Source: Marsupella aquatica
Lineage: Eukaryota > Marchantiophyta
Assembly: GCA_973895155.1 (NCBI GenBank)
Contig: OZ316891.1
Span: 29,636,001-29,700,000 of the forward strand
DNA: 64,000 nucleotides
Direction: 5' to 3'
Shown here: piece by piece, positions 1 to 13,080 of the stretch
Position numbering within the stretch: position 1 is the first letter of the stretch
Layout: every line of letters begins with the position of its first letter
Program-made: the position numbers and the translations under genes
The notes under the pieces: model-generated
The model's database searches: none
What the model was told of the DNA's origin: nothing
What the model saw: the letters and a program-made list of their open reading frames with translations, nothing else

Positions 1-331
1 AATGAATGCATTTTGATGTGTGATTACCAGCAGGGGACAAATACGAGAGTCCCCTTTTGGGATTTCACTTGTCCATGGGCTCGTGCCACACATTCATAGA
101 CATATATCTTCGCGCATATATATATCTCAGTGACCTGTACATGCTGGGGAACCATAACCTGGCGGCCCTCTAGCCTTGTATTGTTAACCATTGACAGAAA
201 AGCAATGCCGACTGAAGACCAACTACCAGCAAGGAGCGACATCCACCAATCTTAGTTTACTCTAGATAGAAATTAAGCTGACCAAACAATCCTCACCTAG
301 TCCTAACCAAATCTGTTCAGTAATCGATATG
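1..331. other. 3' flank of MPDU1
   Basis: Downstream flank of the minus-strand MPDU1 gene, probably including its 3' UTR. I see no conserved coding segment; the short open frames here have no family signature. Confidence 0.5.
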
Positions 332-2965
332 TCATGAAGCCTTGGCCTTGTCCTTCTTTGGAGCTCCATTTGTTGAGTAATAAACTATCTGGGACACAAT
401 GACGCCGTTGGTAATGAATCCAAGTACACTTCCCATTAGCACTGAAGCAATGTTAAGGATGCCAAAAAACTACAGTGAGTTCCTCTGTCAAGGTGTGTTG
501 GATTTCCCTCAGTGCTATTGAAATTCGCACATTTTCACTTCAGAGCAAGTCAGATATACATTCTTCATTATGCCCAACGTGTTTAGCTACAGGAACTGTA
601 CGGCATAAATGCAAGGATCGTTATTGCCTTAAAAGATTCACATGAAAAGGTCGTGTGAAATAGAAACAGAGGATTCAGAGAGATTGAAAGGATACTGAGA
701 CGAGGAGCTCCCTCTTGTACCAGTGTCAATAACCGCACTGAACGATATGACATATGACACGAAGACGTCAGAATATCTAAGAACAGCTAAAAGAATTAGT
801 AAACCTGCGGCAAATTTGGTATTTCAAGCAGCAGAATGATTGTTCAGAACTACAGTACCATAAAATACTACGACAATTACCTGCACCGCCAGCGAAAGAC
901 ATAAAGTTGGTGAGGAAGCTCAGTTGACCTGTGTTCTTTGTCTGCAGTAGTCCAATCACCACATCCGATGAGAAGCGGCATTTGTACTGAGGCACCTCTA
1001 TCCACAGATACTAAAACAACTTCCTCGGCTATAATTGCGATGGTCAAATTTGTGGCAATACTGCTCACTTACCTTGTAATTTTGAGATATCTGCGGTACC
1101 CTGGCAAAGATCAGCACAGCATGCTGACTAGCCTGTAAGATGAGAAGCCAAATTTGATCAGCAAACAGGTTTTTCGCAGTGTAATCACATGGTAGAGAAT
1201 GCTGTTTAGTTGGGCTTCAGCAAATAAACTTCCAAGAAAGCCAACCTATTCGGGTTATTTACTTAACTGCGGCTCTCCTTCACGACCTTTCTTGTATAAA
1301 AGTAATGAAACGCCTACTTACCTCGACAATACTTATGAGCGAACAGAAGTCCTAGAAACTACAAGTAACAAAAATTCTCCAGTTCTCGAGTACTGTTCTT
1401 AAGCGCCCATAAGCTAGACAAAGACCAGAAGCAACTAGAGACCCTAGACAACGTGCCACACTGCTTAAGCCAAATTCACTTGTCCCCCTTCCTCACGTCA
1501 AAGAGTTTAAGAGAGAAACGTTCGGGAAATCGTCCGACCACAGCTGTGCGGAAGTGAATGGAAGACCTTACATATAAAGTTTCAAATAAAGACTCATTAA
1601 TATTTCCAGCCAGCAGTTGCGGCGTTATTGCACAGTACCTGTTAAGAGTTTGTCAAAGAGCCACAAAAATGTCCAGATGTTCGAACCAGAAACTGATGGT
1701 GATTTCCTAGGAAGCCACAAATTGCATTTCACAATACAAAGACAGACATGCTAATTATGATAATTTATCTCTCCATTTCACGTTTTGAAAGGATACGCTG
1801 CAGTTTTGAGCCAAGTAAGAGGTCCCAGGTTCGATGAATAGTAATAAATCAAAACAACAATAACAATTCCTGCACGGAAAATATGCCCAGAGGAACATAC
1901 ATAAACGACGGTCAGTGCCCCAACATAGTCTGACCTACTATCACAATTCAACAATGGTGTGCTTCATACTGGATGTCTACATCTACATCAGTTCATATCT
2001 AGATTACTGGATGGAATGGAACAAGTGGCTTGGTAGGTGTACCACAGACTTGGCGAACCAAGAAGAAAGTACAGACATGAAAAAGAAGACACCTACCTTG
2101 TAAAAGCAGAAAAACTAGCTCTCCAAAAGCAGAAAAAGGAAGCTGCTTCCATAAGCAATATGCCAGAGCAATTGTGAAGCCCACCACCTCCAGCTCAAAC
2201 GATGACACACTCAAGCCCTTGATACTCTTATTCTTTAGGATGAGGATGATCTGAAATGACAGGAAGAAACAGTGACTAATCAAAGCAAGGAGAGAATTGG
2301 ATTGTCCAAATTACATTACATTATCTTAGCTTGAGAAAACCATCCCGGGAATGGAATCCAGTACTTAAGGATTCACAGCAAGAACCTGTTCATGAGGTCT
2401 AAGAGATGAATTCCCCGACTGATTCATTCAACAGGAAGGTAGAGAATACACTCAACCAAGTTCAGATTGAGCAGAGCAGGGTTCAGAATTTCCATGAACC
2501 TTACAAAGAAGAGCCTAGACGTGTAGCAGTCATAAATCCAACTTCTGCTTTCTATGCACTGCCGTGCAATGAAGTCGATCAATGGAACTTTGGAATATAT
2601 GACCAAATTCACTAGGAGGATGTTGCACACTAGTCCATGCCTCTACCCATACGACCCTAATTATGAAAACTCATTGAACATAGAACTATCTGGACGAGTC
2701 ACGCAGAGAAATAAAGGATAAGAGAATTGTGATCGGGGCTATTTTCCCGTACAAACCCGACCTCATCAGGACACCGTGAAACGAAATCAAACATTGATTT
2801 GAAAGTTACCTGAGGAAGCTTCACAATACTGGCCCCGGCCACGATGACATAACCCAAGATCTTCGACAGAAGTGGAAAGAGGCAGTCATGGGAGGACGGG
2901 AGCTCATATCGCTGCAGGGAGTCCACCATGCACGTGAAATTCATCCCTAAAAATCCCTTCTCCAT
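332..2965 (-). CDS. MPDU1: MPDU1-like PQ-loop protein (mannose-P-dolichol utilization defect 1)
   Basis: Eight exons on the minus strand: 2965-2810, 2250-2097, 1869-1797, 1638-1572, 1132-1073, 941-881, 737-696 and 441-332. They sum to 723 nt (240 aa plus stop), the usual MPDU1 size. All introns are GT-AG and phases join. Family knowledge: MPDU1 is an ER multi-pass membrane protein needed for use of dolichol-phosphate-linked mannose and glucose in glycan assembly. Seen: PQ-loop one (LLSKILGYVIVAGASIVKLPQ region, residues ~32-52), the GLSVSSFELEVVGFTIALAYC block after it, PQ-loop two (ARVPQISQNYK) followed by TGQLSFLT, and a lysine-rich C-terminus (KKDKAKAS). The start was chosen at MEKGFLGMNF because it matches plant homologues; the upstream in-frame sequence does not. 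The exon 7 donor (GTATCC) and exon 8 acceptor are the least certain junctions. Confidence 0.9.
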
Positions 2966-3006
2966 CCTCGTCGCCCTTGCATCCACCAGGAAACCCTTTC
3001 CTTCCT
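1865..3006 (-). repeat. Left arm of a 1142-bp inverted duplication (inside MPDU1)
   Basis: This segment covers MPDU1 exons 1-2, introns 1-2 and the first 5 nt of exon 3. It recurs in inverted orientation at 13081-14222 with the same length and only scattered substitutions. The arms are about 10 kb apart with the Copia element between them. Confidence 0.88.
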
Positions 3007-3737
3007 TCTGGCTGAAACTCACCGAGGCAGGAATGGGGAGTGAGCACTATCAACAGATTCGCAAATCTTCCCACCTCCAGAAAAACGATTTGTGCCACGA
3101 TGCCAATCACGAAATTCCGCAGCGACGTGTGAATCATCCGAACTCCAAGGAAAACGAATTCTGCCACGATGGCAGAAACCCAAAATCGAACCCAATTCCC
3201 TCACAAAAGCGTTGACGTCTGTCGTTACGTAAGCCCTTGTTCTCTGGGAGAAATCGTCGGGATAGGTCTTAATTTGTAATTTGAAGGTTCTTAATTTATA
3301 ATTCTTTTTAGTGTTAGCATCTAACTAGGGTGAATGTGAAATATAAACACTATAGTATTCAGTTTAATTGGATCCTCCTCGTGCTCTTTATGAGCTGTCA
3401 TTCTTGGATTCCCTGGGTTTTACTATGGTGATTTAAGTGTAGTGGTTTACTGCATAAGCATTTGGGCAAATCCAGATCTGCCACGTCACCAATATGCATC
3501 TCTTCATGGTGCATGTACTGGTTTAGTCCATAAGAATTTGTTCAAATTATAATCTGCCACATCTAATAATGGTACAGAAATTGTCAAAGGCATTCATACT
3601 TTAGCAAATTGCTGGCATGTGCCAGGGTGGTACAATCATGAGTGTGAGATGGTAGAAGTTCAGTTTCCACTTTGAGCCAGAGCATAGATGGCCTGTTTCT
3701 GCCAGACGTAAACTGCAATTGTCTTGGGGGGGGGGGG
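2966..3737. other. MPDU1 upstream region / Copia flank
   Basis: Holds the MPDU1 5' UTR and promoter region, then AT-rich sequence. A loose two-unit repeat with similar segments near 3450 and 3530 (each containing ATCTGCCAC) lies before a 12-G run (3726-3737) that abuts the Copia LTR. No gene seen. Confidence 0.5.
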
Positions 3738-4069
3738 TGTTGAACTTTAACGTCTTTCGCAACGACCATATAACTATGACTCATTCCATGCACACATAGT
3801 CGACACAATCTCTACGTGGTTCACCTCTTCTCCAAGGCTACGTCCACACAAACACTCAAGCTTTACTTCAAGAGTGGACGAACACACATGCTCTCCCTCT
3901 TCCTCAAGTTGCTTCGTTACAATGAGTAAGCACCACACATGAGCGGCTTACACTAGCCCTGGTATATACAAGGTCACACACGACTAACCTAACCTCAACT
4001 AAGACCCTAACTATGATTAGCCTAAGTGCCGTAACCCTTGAGTCACAAGACTAAGAGCAATCATTAACA
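3738..4069 (-). repeat. Copia 3' LTR
   Basis: 332 bp, direct repeat of 10141-10472, with TG/CA termini. It follows the purine tract on the minus strand. Confidence 0.95.
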
Positions 4070-4080
4070 AACTCCCCCTT
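4070..4080 (-). other. Copia polypurine tract
   Basis: Minus strand reads AAGGGGGAGTT immediately before the 3' LTR, the expected primer for plus-strand DNA synthesis. Confidence 0.85.
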
Positions 4081-4273
4081 GACTCTAGTCTTGGGGACTG
4101 CAATTTCTGCTATCCATATGAGATACTCAGCGAGAAATTCTAGACAATCACCTAAAACCATAGGTGTCCCCCTAAAAACTATTTAAGGTTAACTAAGGGT
4201 TAACTAGAATTAAGTCATAGCCATAACAGGATTGAGTAACCCATATACAAAAATTACATATTGTTAAGTTACT

Positions 4274-7200
4274 CTACTTGTGCTGCAAATGCAAAACTTG
4301 CAAAGTAGCACGGTGTCTTGAGTAACTCTCCAAAGGAATCACTTTGGTAAAAGCATCAGCTGGGTTGAGCTTTCCATCAATCTTGACTAGCTCAAACATT
4401 TTATCAAACACTGCTTGCCTAATAAAATGGTACCTGATGTCAATATGTTTCACCCTGCTATCCATAACCTGGTTAATAGCTAGGTGAAGCGCACTTTGGC
4501 TATCACAATGAAGAGCCATTTTTCCATGCTCCAATCCCATCTCAATGACCAGCTTATCCAACCAAATTGCTTCCTTTGCTGCTTCTATTGCTGCAACATA
4601 TTCTGCTTCTGTAGTAGACTGAGATACACACTTTTGCAAGGTAGATCTCCAACTTATGAATCCTCCTCCAAGAGTAAACACATACCTAGTCGTTGACCTC
4701 CTTGTTTCCAGACAGCCTCCGTAATCAGAATCTACATAGCCAACCAAAGATTTGGTTTTGTTTGATCTACTATCAAACAACAGACCATAGTCCATTGTGC
4801 CCTTAAGATACCTGAGAATCCATTTCACAGCCTCCTAATGTACCTTCCCTGGATTTGACATAAATCTACTCACTTTGCCCATTGCTAGGGCTATATCAGG
4901 CCTGGTACATGTCATCAAATACATTAGACTGTCCACTGCCTTCTCATAAGGAACCTTAGTCATCAAGCCTCTCTCCACTGGATCCGTGGGGCAGAAAACC
5001 GATGATAACTTGAAATGTGGAGCCAAAGGAATACTTACTAGCTTACAATTTTCCATGTTGAATCTTGCAAGTACCTTTTCAACATACTTGCCTTGATTCA
5101 GCCACAACTGTCCAGTTTCAAAGTTCCTCGTAATCTCCATACCTAAGATCCTCTTGGCTTTCCCAAGATCCTTCATTCGGAATTCAGGACTCAATTTTGC
5201 TTTGAGTTTGTCAACCTCAATTTGATCCTTAGCCGCAATCAATATGTCATCCACATAGAGCACTAGAATGAGCAAACCAAACACACCATTCTTGACTGAT
5301 TTCGTATACACACAAGGGTCATACACCATCCTAGTGAATCCTTGTGCAAGCATGAAATCATCAAACCGCTTGTTCCACTGTCGAGGAGCTTGCTTCAATC
5401 CATACAAGGACTTAAGTAACCTGCAAACTAAACTCTCTTGACCCTTCTTCACAAAGCCCAGTGGTTGCCTCATGAAAATTTATTCTTCCAAGGTGCCATA
5501 GAGAAAAGCAGTAACAACATCCATTTGATCTAACACCAGATCAAAAAACACAACAAGTTGACACAAAATTTGTATCGTGGAATACTTGGCAACTAGAGAG
5601 AAGACCTCATTGTAATCCACTCCCTTCTCCTTAGTGAATCCCTTGGCAAGCCTTGACTTGTATATCTTGTCTCCTTCATCTGAAGAGTTGTCCTTCAGTT
5701 TATAAATCCACTTGCTATCCACCACTTGTTGATCACTTGGCAGCTAGCTGCACCAACTCCCATGTTTTGTTGTCACTTAGAGATTGCAACTCCCTCTGCA
5801 TTGCTGCATTCCATTCATTTTTCTCGTTTGAAATGCTTGCCTCATGAAATGAAGACGATTCTCCTTCTTCCAAGATCAGTGCTTTGTCATCATCATCAGG
5901 TGCAATGTCAGCATCATCTAACCTTGATGAATCTGTCCATTGTCCATACCTTGTAGGAGCTCGAGTAGTTCGCCTTGATTTTCTAGCTGATGATTTTGGC
6001 TGATCTTGCTCTGTTGGTTGATTTTGAGGTATTCCAACAACAACTTGCTCCTCTTGTTCCATCACTGGAACCAGCTCCATTATCGAAGCACCTCATTCAA
6101 TTATGTCATAAAAACCCTCATGACCAATCTCCCCCTCAACATGGTCCAGGATAGGAGATTTACCTTTGTCAGTACGGGAAGTCTGAGCATTCTCCCTCTC
6201 CTTTGATGATCAGGATTCATTAAAGGATACATCTCTACTGACAAACAACGTGGAAACTGCTGGATCCCATAGCCTATAACCTTTCACATCCTTTTGATAA
6301 CCAAGAAAAATACACTTCTTGAAAGTTGGATCCGAGGTTGGATGTAGTTTAGATCAATTTTGCTTAGGTGTGAGAGCATATGCATCACTTCCAAAGACTC
6401 TCAAAACGTGATAGTCTGCTTGCCGTCCATACCTAATTTCAAACGGCGTCTTGAAATTGATTGCACTTGAAGGAGAAAGATTTACCAAATTAGAAGTTGC
6501 CGTATTTACAGCTTCAGCCCATAATTCATGTAGTAAACCTGATTGACTCAACATACTCCTCGATCGTTCCAATAGTGTTCGGTTCAGCCGCTCAGAAATA
6601 CCATTCTGTTGAGGAGTATAAACTGTCGTGAGATGACAAGTAATCCCTTGCTCTGCACAATACTGTTCAAATTCACTTGAACCATACTCCCCGCTGTTAC
6701 TGATTGTAGATATCTCACCTTGGATCCAGTCTGATTCTCAATTTGGGCTTTCCACTTCGTAAAAGTGTCAAAAACCTCAGACTTGGCGTGTAGAAATGTG
6801 ATCCATACATATCTTGAGTAATCATCAATGAACGTGACATAGTATAATTTTCCAGAAAGTGAGGGAATGGGGGCTGGACCCCACACATCACTATGTACAT
6901 ACTCAAGTATAGTTTTGGTGTTGTGAGTTCCAACACCAAAGGTTTTCCTATACTGCTTCCCAAACACACAATGTTCACAAAAGTCTAACTTAGATGATTC
7001 CAAATTAGAAATAAGTCATTTTCTATAAAGGACCGCCAAACCTTTTTCACTCATGTGTCCCAATCTACAATGCCACAATCGAGTCATGTCTTCCTAAGTT
7101 CTGGTTACATTGGCTTCGTCCTTGATTACGTTGCCCTCCAATAAATAGAGATTATTGTGTCGCTTATCCTTTAGGACAACTTTGCCTTTCATTAACACTT

Positions 7201-7735
7201 GAAGTACACCATTAGCAGAACTCCACTGATGGCCATTCGCTTCCAACATTCCCAGCGAAATCAAGTTTTTTTTCATGTCAGGAATGTGTCTGACATTACT
7301 CACTGTTCGCACAGCTCCATCAAACATCCAAATTTTCACGGATCCAATTCCAACAATTTGACAAGGATGATCATTCCTCATCAACACGGAACCGGTTGAT
7401 ACTGAGGAAGAACTAAAAAACTCTTTCATACAACAAATATGATAGGTACAGGCACAATCTAAAATCCATTCATCAACGGTGTTACTGGATGAAATGCAAA
7501 GGGCAACATCTTGACTTCACAAGATTTCATCATCAAGCAAGTCAATCATACCAACATCAGTGGCTGCGTTCGCTGATGGTTGATGAGTCTGCTTGACTCG
7601 ATAGTCTCTTTTTATGTGGTCGGGCTTGTTACATTTCCAACATATAATTGGTTTCCTTTCTAGAGATTTCTCTCTAGACCTGGATCTAGACTTAGATCGA
7701 GCCTTCTCCTTGCCTCTATTCTGTGAGGGGTATGA
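4274..7735 (-). pseudogene. Copia pol (zinc knuckle, protease, integrase, RT, RNase H), decayed
   Basis: Read on the minus strand. A zinc knuckle near 7650 has CWKC...H but its last Cys is Tyr. The protease-like segment reads WILDCACTYHIC around 7440-7480, so the catalytic DSG/DTG is degenerate. The gag-pre-integrase region is at 7094-7429. Integrase (6354-7080) has an HHCC part interrupted by a stop near 7015, then the DVWGPAP and FIDDYSRYVW blocks. RT (4835-5725) contains an intact YVDD near 5250; a stop near 5480 splits its N-terminal part. RNase H (4274-4828) has YVDSDYGG, TTEAEY and the CDSQSA block. Another stop near 4830 separates RT from RNase H. The number of lesions indicates loss of function. 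Confidence 0.92.
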
Positions 7736-8443
7736 TTATGAAAAGGACCTATTTTCACTAGTCATCCGCTGTTGAGTCCTTCCGCGGTTCACATTCAACA
7801 CACTGCCAGATGGAAATGGTGTCTGGGTATGACCCAGTTTCTTCTGTGCATCATTTGACAGCAAAGAGCTAACCACCTCATCATATGAAATGGTTTTGAG
7901 GTCTCTATACAAGAGAACCTGCTTCAAACCTTGATACGATGGGGGTAAGAAGCTGAGAAGAAGCAATGCCTTATCTTCATCTTCCACTCCCTTGCCAAGA
8001 TTTGACAAATCTACAACTAGGCTATCAAATTCATTCAAGTGATCTCGAAGCTTGCCTCCTTCTTTTAGCCTCAAGCTCATCAAGAGAGATTTCTTGTACA
8101 ACCGATTTGAGGCATCCTCGCGGTAGTACTTCTCCCTGAGGGCCTTGAATAAGGATACGCAATCCTCGTAATCGTCCAGCTTCTTAATGATATGCGGCTT
8201 CAGATACAACATAACCGCATTCACAGCGATCACTTGCTCCTATCTTCATTTCCTCAACGGGATCTCCTCCTCACTGCTAGACTCCTCTCGAGTCGAAATC
8301 AGATGATGTAGGCCCATAGCACGAAGAATTTCCTTAACCTGCTTCTCCCATAACAAATAATCAGTGCGCCCATCATACTTTTCCACCTCAAACTTGACAC
8401 CTTCAAACTTGGATGTCATTGTTGTCCTCCCAACGTTCTCCAT
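7736..8443 (-). pseudogene. Copia gag (UBN2-type), interrupted
   Basis: The N-terminal part (8443-8246) begins MENVGRTTMTSKFEGVKFEV and includes the LLWEKQVKEILRAMGL block. A stop near 8246 interrupts it, then 8233-7736 continues with the typical gag pattern (YLKPHIIKKLDD, LRDHLNEFDSLVVDL, LLLSFLPPSY). The start lies beside the long leader; the methionine was chosen because it opens the conserved block. Confidence 0.85.
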
Positions 8444-10126
8444 GTGCTATTGTTGTGCTGCTCCTTATACGCTTTTGTTGCTTTTTCCTTCCTTCCTTCC
8501 TTCCCATTGACTCAACTCCAAATAACGAAAAAATGTTGATTTTTGCAACTTCCCAAAAATCTTAAAAATTTTCACCGCCACGTAGCCTATCAGCCTAGCA
8601 AGCCAACGTTGAAATCCGAAATCAAAACCGAGTTCCGACGAAAAACTTTTTCATGTTTCGGTTGGGATGGGTAAAACTCAAAAATTCTCCCCCATTTTGA
8701 CCACCTCGGGGAATAACAAAAATGCCAGTACCACCCGTCGTCGGATATGAAAATCAATTGGTGCTCCGCCTCGCTAGCTTCAGTGGCTACGTCCTCGCCA
8801 AAAAAGATCCAAAAAAGTTACTGTTCGGACCTCTGAATCTTTGACTAAAGGCCAAAAAATAGCCCTCTGTATTTTTGGAATATTCTCGCACAGAGTTGGA
8901 GGACTCACAAGGGGCGGTTCGCCCTGTTGAAGCGGTTAATTTGGAGGGCGGCAGGTCCCGGGAAGCGGCATATCCAATAAGAAATTAAAAACTGCCTTTA
9001 AGGGGGTGCTAAGCCCCTTAGCATGAAAATACAGGTATAAAGGCGCATCCGCGTCGCCTAGACGCGTGACGGGCCAGGCAGTGTACATGAGGAGCTACGT
9101 ACGCGGAGAGGGGGCCGGGGAGGAAAAACCGAGTCGCTGCCGCGACTCGTAAGGCACCTGCCGGAAGGGGAAAGATGGGCGTAAAACTAGGGTGGGGCGC
9201 ACGGATGGCAGGCCCGGTGGGAGTCGGGGCGGTACCGGCGGGTGTACAGGGGCGAGTGAGCAGCCGCGGCTACGGCCTCTTTGAAGATGGGCGTACGAGG
9301 GGGGAAGAAGGGGCGTGGGGCGAGAAGGGGTATGAGGGGCCAGGGGGTGTGTATACACACAAAAATGGACTCCCCTTTAAAGCAAAAAATTTACACCACC
9401 AAGGAAAAGGAAAAAGAAGGTGTCGCTTCACACCTTGCCATTTTGATGAGAAAAGTGCCGCTAACGGAAGAAAAAATGCTTCCAGATTTTACTGGCACCG
9501 TCGACAACACCAGCAAAGTAAATACTTCTGCCGTGTCTTGTTGCCTTTGCTTCAAGTGCCAATCCCGGAATCAAAACGACCACCTCGCCTCGATCTCTCT
9601 TTTCAGCCAAAGCACTTCGCGTTTCTTCCTCTTTGTCGAGCGCTATGACGAGAAATCCCGCTTCAGTCAAAAGAAGACTCCATAGCCGGTCAAAAACTCA
9701 GAACGGCCCTTTTGCTCGGTAGTCGCACTCGTTACACCCTTGACAGCATACCAGCTACCAAAACGATCAGCTTCGCCCGATCTATGATTTGAGCTATAGG
9801 TTGTGATGCCTCGCGCACCGCAAAGCTCATACCATTGAGAAAATGATCTCAGGTCCCCCCCGAAAGAATCGTCAAAGAAAACCGTCGAACACGAATCACA
9901 AAAAATCCAGAACGATGGAAACGTGAATTCCTCTACACCACGAACTCCGTTCAGAGATTTCTTTGCACCGTTAGATAGCCCTTGCCCCGATCTACCCGTT
10001 GAGCCCAACACCTCCAAGTTCTATGCGACGGAACTCTGTGAAATCCACCGACTCTAACCGCTAGAAAAAAACCGTCACCAACACGTCACAAAATTTTTGA
10101 TCACCTCAACGTCACCTCCTAGGCTT
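8444..10126 (-). other. Copia 5' leader, unusually long, with a GC-rich block
   Basis: About 1.68 kb lies between the primer-binding site and gag, much longer than a typical Copia leader. Positions ~8890-9350 are clearly more GC-rich than the rest of the element. They include a hairpin (TGCTAAG ccc CTTAGCA, 9007-9023) and, on the plus strand, a TATAAAGG motif near 9034. Open frames on both strands here are low-complexity (Pro/Arg/Gly-rich) and resemble no protein I know. Confidence 0.6.
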
Positions 10127-10138
10127 GCTCTGATACCA
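10127..10138 (-). other. Copia primer-binding site (initiator tRNA-Met)
   Basis: Minus strand reads TGGTATCAGAGC two bases from the 5' LTR, the standard plant Copia PBS complementary to the 3' end of initiator tRNA-Met. Confidence 0.95.
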
Positions 10139-10140
10139 AT

Positions 10141-10472
10141 TGTTGAACTATAACGTCTTTCGCAATGACCATACAACTATGACTCATTCCATGCACACAT
10201 AGTCGACACAATCTCTACGTGGTTCACCTCTTCTCCAAGGCTACGTCCACACAAACACTCAAGCTTTACTTCAAGAGTGGACGAACACACATGCTCTCCC
10301 TCTTCCTCAAGTTGCTTCGTTACAATGAGTAAGCACCACACATGAGCGGCTTACACTAGCCCTGGTATATACAAGGTCACACACGACTAACCTAACCTCA
10401 GCTAAGACCCTAACTGTGGTTAGCCTAAGTGTTGTAACCTTTGAGTCACAAGACTAAGAGCAATCCTTAACA
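10141..10472 (-). repeat. Copia 5' LTR
   Basis: 332 bp, direct repeat of 3738-4069, TG/CA ends. It borders the PBS. Confidence 0.95.
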
Positions 10473-13080
10473 GGGGTGAGGGGTGTGTGTAATGGCCTCC
10501 TATATGCATCCTTGCATATGCAGTCCGCATACGTGTTGACCTTAATATGCAACAACTAGCCCAATGTCCGTGTGTTGCACAGAATTTGTCAAGATAAGAT
10601 AAAGTTTTTGGGGTGAGACAAAGATGTCAAGGCAAGACAAAAATGTTGAAGCCAGTTTTGATATTGAAGTGAGGAAAATATGTCAAGCTGAGGCAACAAG
10701 GTCATGGCAAGGCGAATAATTGCAAGGGAGACAAAGAAATGTAGGCAAGGCATGCAAAGAAGCGTTATAATTTTGGTCAGTGTTGTTTTTGTGATAATGT
10801 TCTTGTTGGGAGGGCAAAGGTTAGAGCATAGGGTGATGGAGGCAATAAGAGGGAGTACATTTGTTTTGTCTGTAATTTTAATAAATCAAAATTTACTCAC
10901 TTTCACTACTATTAAATTTTACAATTAAACATCTGTAATTCTATATTTTTAGTTTTACTTTCCATTTTGGGCAGGTTTGAGTAGGCACGAGGCAGCTTGT
11001 GCAGATATTTATATAGGAGGAGTATTTGGGTTTGTTGTTGTGTGCTGGGGAAAAAGCACACAACAACAAACCAGAAAACAATTCGCATCTTAAAATTAAA
11101 AACCGAAGAGGTAAACCCTTTGTAAAAAAGGAAAGAACTATTTAAATAAGTAAAATATGTTTCCTTGGTTATCCTTGTTTTTTTCTCCCTAGTGTTCATA
11201 CTCAATGCTAATTGGGTGTAGGTTGTACTCCGAATACTTGCACTTCCATTAGATTCTTTGGACACATATTCTTAAACAGCGTCTAGGTTTATACACTGTC
11301 CTATTGTTATATAACCCCACCACACAACAAACTGACAGAATAAAAGTTAGTTAGCAAAGAGACGATTGACTACTTTTTGCAGGATTCACATATAATAGTA
11401 CTTGATGGTCCACTTAGAGAATATTAGTATTGACAGTTTCTCCTAATCATGGATGTGTTAGGCATTTACTTTTAGGTCTAGAGTTACAATTGTAACCATA
11501 GTTAGGCTAACCGTAGTTGCAAACTTGGTTAGGTTAGTTGACCTATGACATTGGTTCTTTCTATAAGTCACTAATTCACAATTTGTTAGTGTTTGGAGAA
11601 TATGGTGTGATTTTTGGAACCATGTTTGATGTGATCACCATACCAAACGTTTTGCTCGCATAAGATTTGTAAGTTTGGAGGATATGGTGCGATTGTTGGA
11701 AACCATGTTTGATGTGATCACCATAGCTACCAAACCATTTGCTCACATAAGATTTGTAAGTTTGAAGGATACGGTGCGATTATTGAAAACCATGTTTGAT
11801 GTGATCACCATAGCTACCAAACCTTTTTGCTCACATAAGATTTGTAAGTTTGGAGGATATGGTGTGATTGTTGGAAACTATTTTTGTTTGGCTATAAAGA
11901 TGCACTTGGAAGATTTTTACTTTAACACAAAGAGCATTTTGGGATCCTATGAGGTTACAAGGACTGTATGATCTGGTTCTTTTAACTGATTTTGTAATGT
12001 CATAATGCTTCACTGTTGCAACCCTCATGGACTGCTCTGAGACTGCTATAATTGTGAATACACCTTTCACATTTTGTCTTATTGATATTTTGTGTCTAGT
12101 ATTTTTATTTTAATGTGCCTTAACAAGGTGAATCATTTGTATTAATTTGGTTTTGAATTAACTTTTGTACCACTTTTAATTTTGGTGAACGTAGAGAATT
12201 TTGAATATATTTGGCTCCCCTCATAAATATTTAGTCTTTCATTTTCAATCACCCCTTAGTGAATTCTCTTTTTTCTCGTTTTTCTCATGAGAGTGCAAGA
12301 AATAAATTTGAACAATGTGCACATCTGCTATACTAAGTTCCCCTCATGGTTTCCTTTACAAAACTTATGCCTTTAATTGAGTTACTGTCATTACCTAGAA
12401 GCAAGTGTACATGTGCACAACTCTTTAGTACCTTTGTACTTTCTTGGTCATAATGTGTTTTTCTTTGCATGTGTACTTATGGTTTTTGTGTGTTATGTCA
12501 CTCACTCTTAATTAACAATATTAATTTCTTGGCATATACTTTACATGTTCTTACTTCTTTTATCATAAAATAAATTAATTACATATCACTACAAGACCAA
12601 AAAAAGAGGCATGTTCCAGGATGAACATGCTATATGCTATGCTATATGCTTGACTGTTGCAACCCTCATGGACTGCTCTGAAATGCTACTGTTTACCCAC
12701 TATTTTGGGTGTCAAGTAGTGCTTAGTCTATCAATGTTCTAAGGTCAAACACTGTGGTCCATCCAAGCATAGAGTTTGTATTTACACCTCCATATTAAGA
12801 TTTACACCTCCATATTAAGATGCAAAATGGATCCTTGCTTGTATTGATCATGCAAAATTATGTACATCATTTTCACCTTGCCATTTCCCCATACAACCTA
12901 GGTTTCCACGGGGAATAGTTTATTTCGCCTGGCCATTTCCGCTATCACGCAAAAATCTCCCATGGCTGTCACACTCTGTTTCTCCTTACACACATAGCTT
13001 AGGTATAAGCATTATAAATATTTCAAGGAAAATTAAATACTCCATTGAGAGCCCTCACTTGGCTCAGGAACATGCACCTG
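10473..13080. other. AT-rich intergenic region
   Basis: No conserved gene. It contains the ~87-bp tandem repeat at 11591-11885, an exact 20-bp duplication near 12781-12822 (a TTTACACCTCCATATTAAGA unit twice), and a ~30-bp segment (TGTTGCAACCCTCATGGACT) found both near 12012 and near 12655. Confidence 0.6.
11591..11885. repeat. Tandem repeat, ~82-88 bp unit
   Basis: Three full units and a partial fourth begin with GTTTGGAGGATATGG-like sequence at 11591, 11673, 11760 and 11848. Each full unit contains CCATGTTTGATGTGATCACC. Confidence 0.85.

Larger units (their letters stand above)
3738..10472 (-). mobile_element. Ty1/Copia LTR retrotransposon, defective, minus orientation
   Basis: Complete LTR structure: 332-bp LTRs at 3738-4069 (3' LTR) and 10141-10472 (5' LTR), both TG...CA, differing at about ten positions by eye (~97% identity). 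A purine tract lies next to the 3' LTR and an initiator-Met-type primer-binding site next to the 5' LTR. The domain order on the minus strand is gag, zinc knuckle, protease, integrase, reverse transcriptase, RNase H, which is diagnostic of Copia. Coding sequence is broken by several stops and frame changes, so the copy is not autonomous. Target-site duplication is ambiguous: GGGGG before 3738 and GGGGT after 10472. The insertion lies between the two arms of the MPDU1 inverted duplication. Confidence 0.95.

Noticed and set aside
9175-9685. Plus-strand frames in the Copia leader
   Set aside because: Low-complexity, antisense to the element, no recognisable domain.
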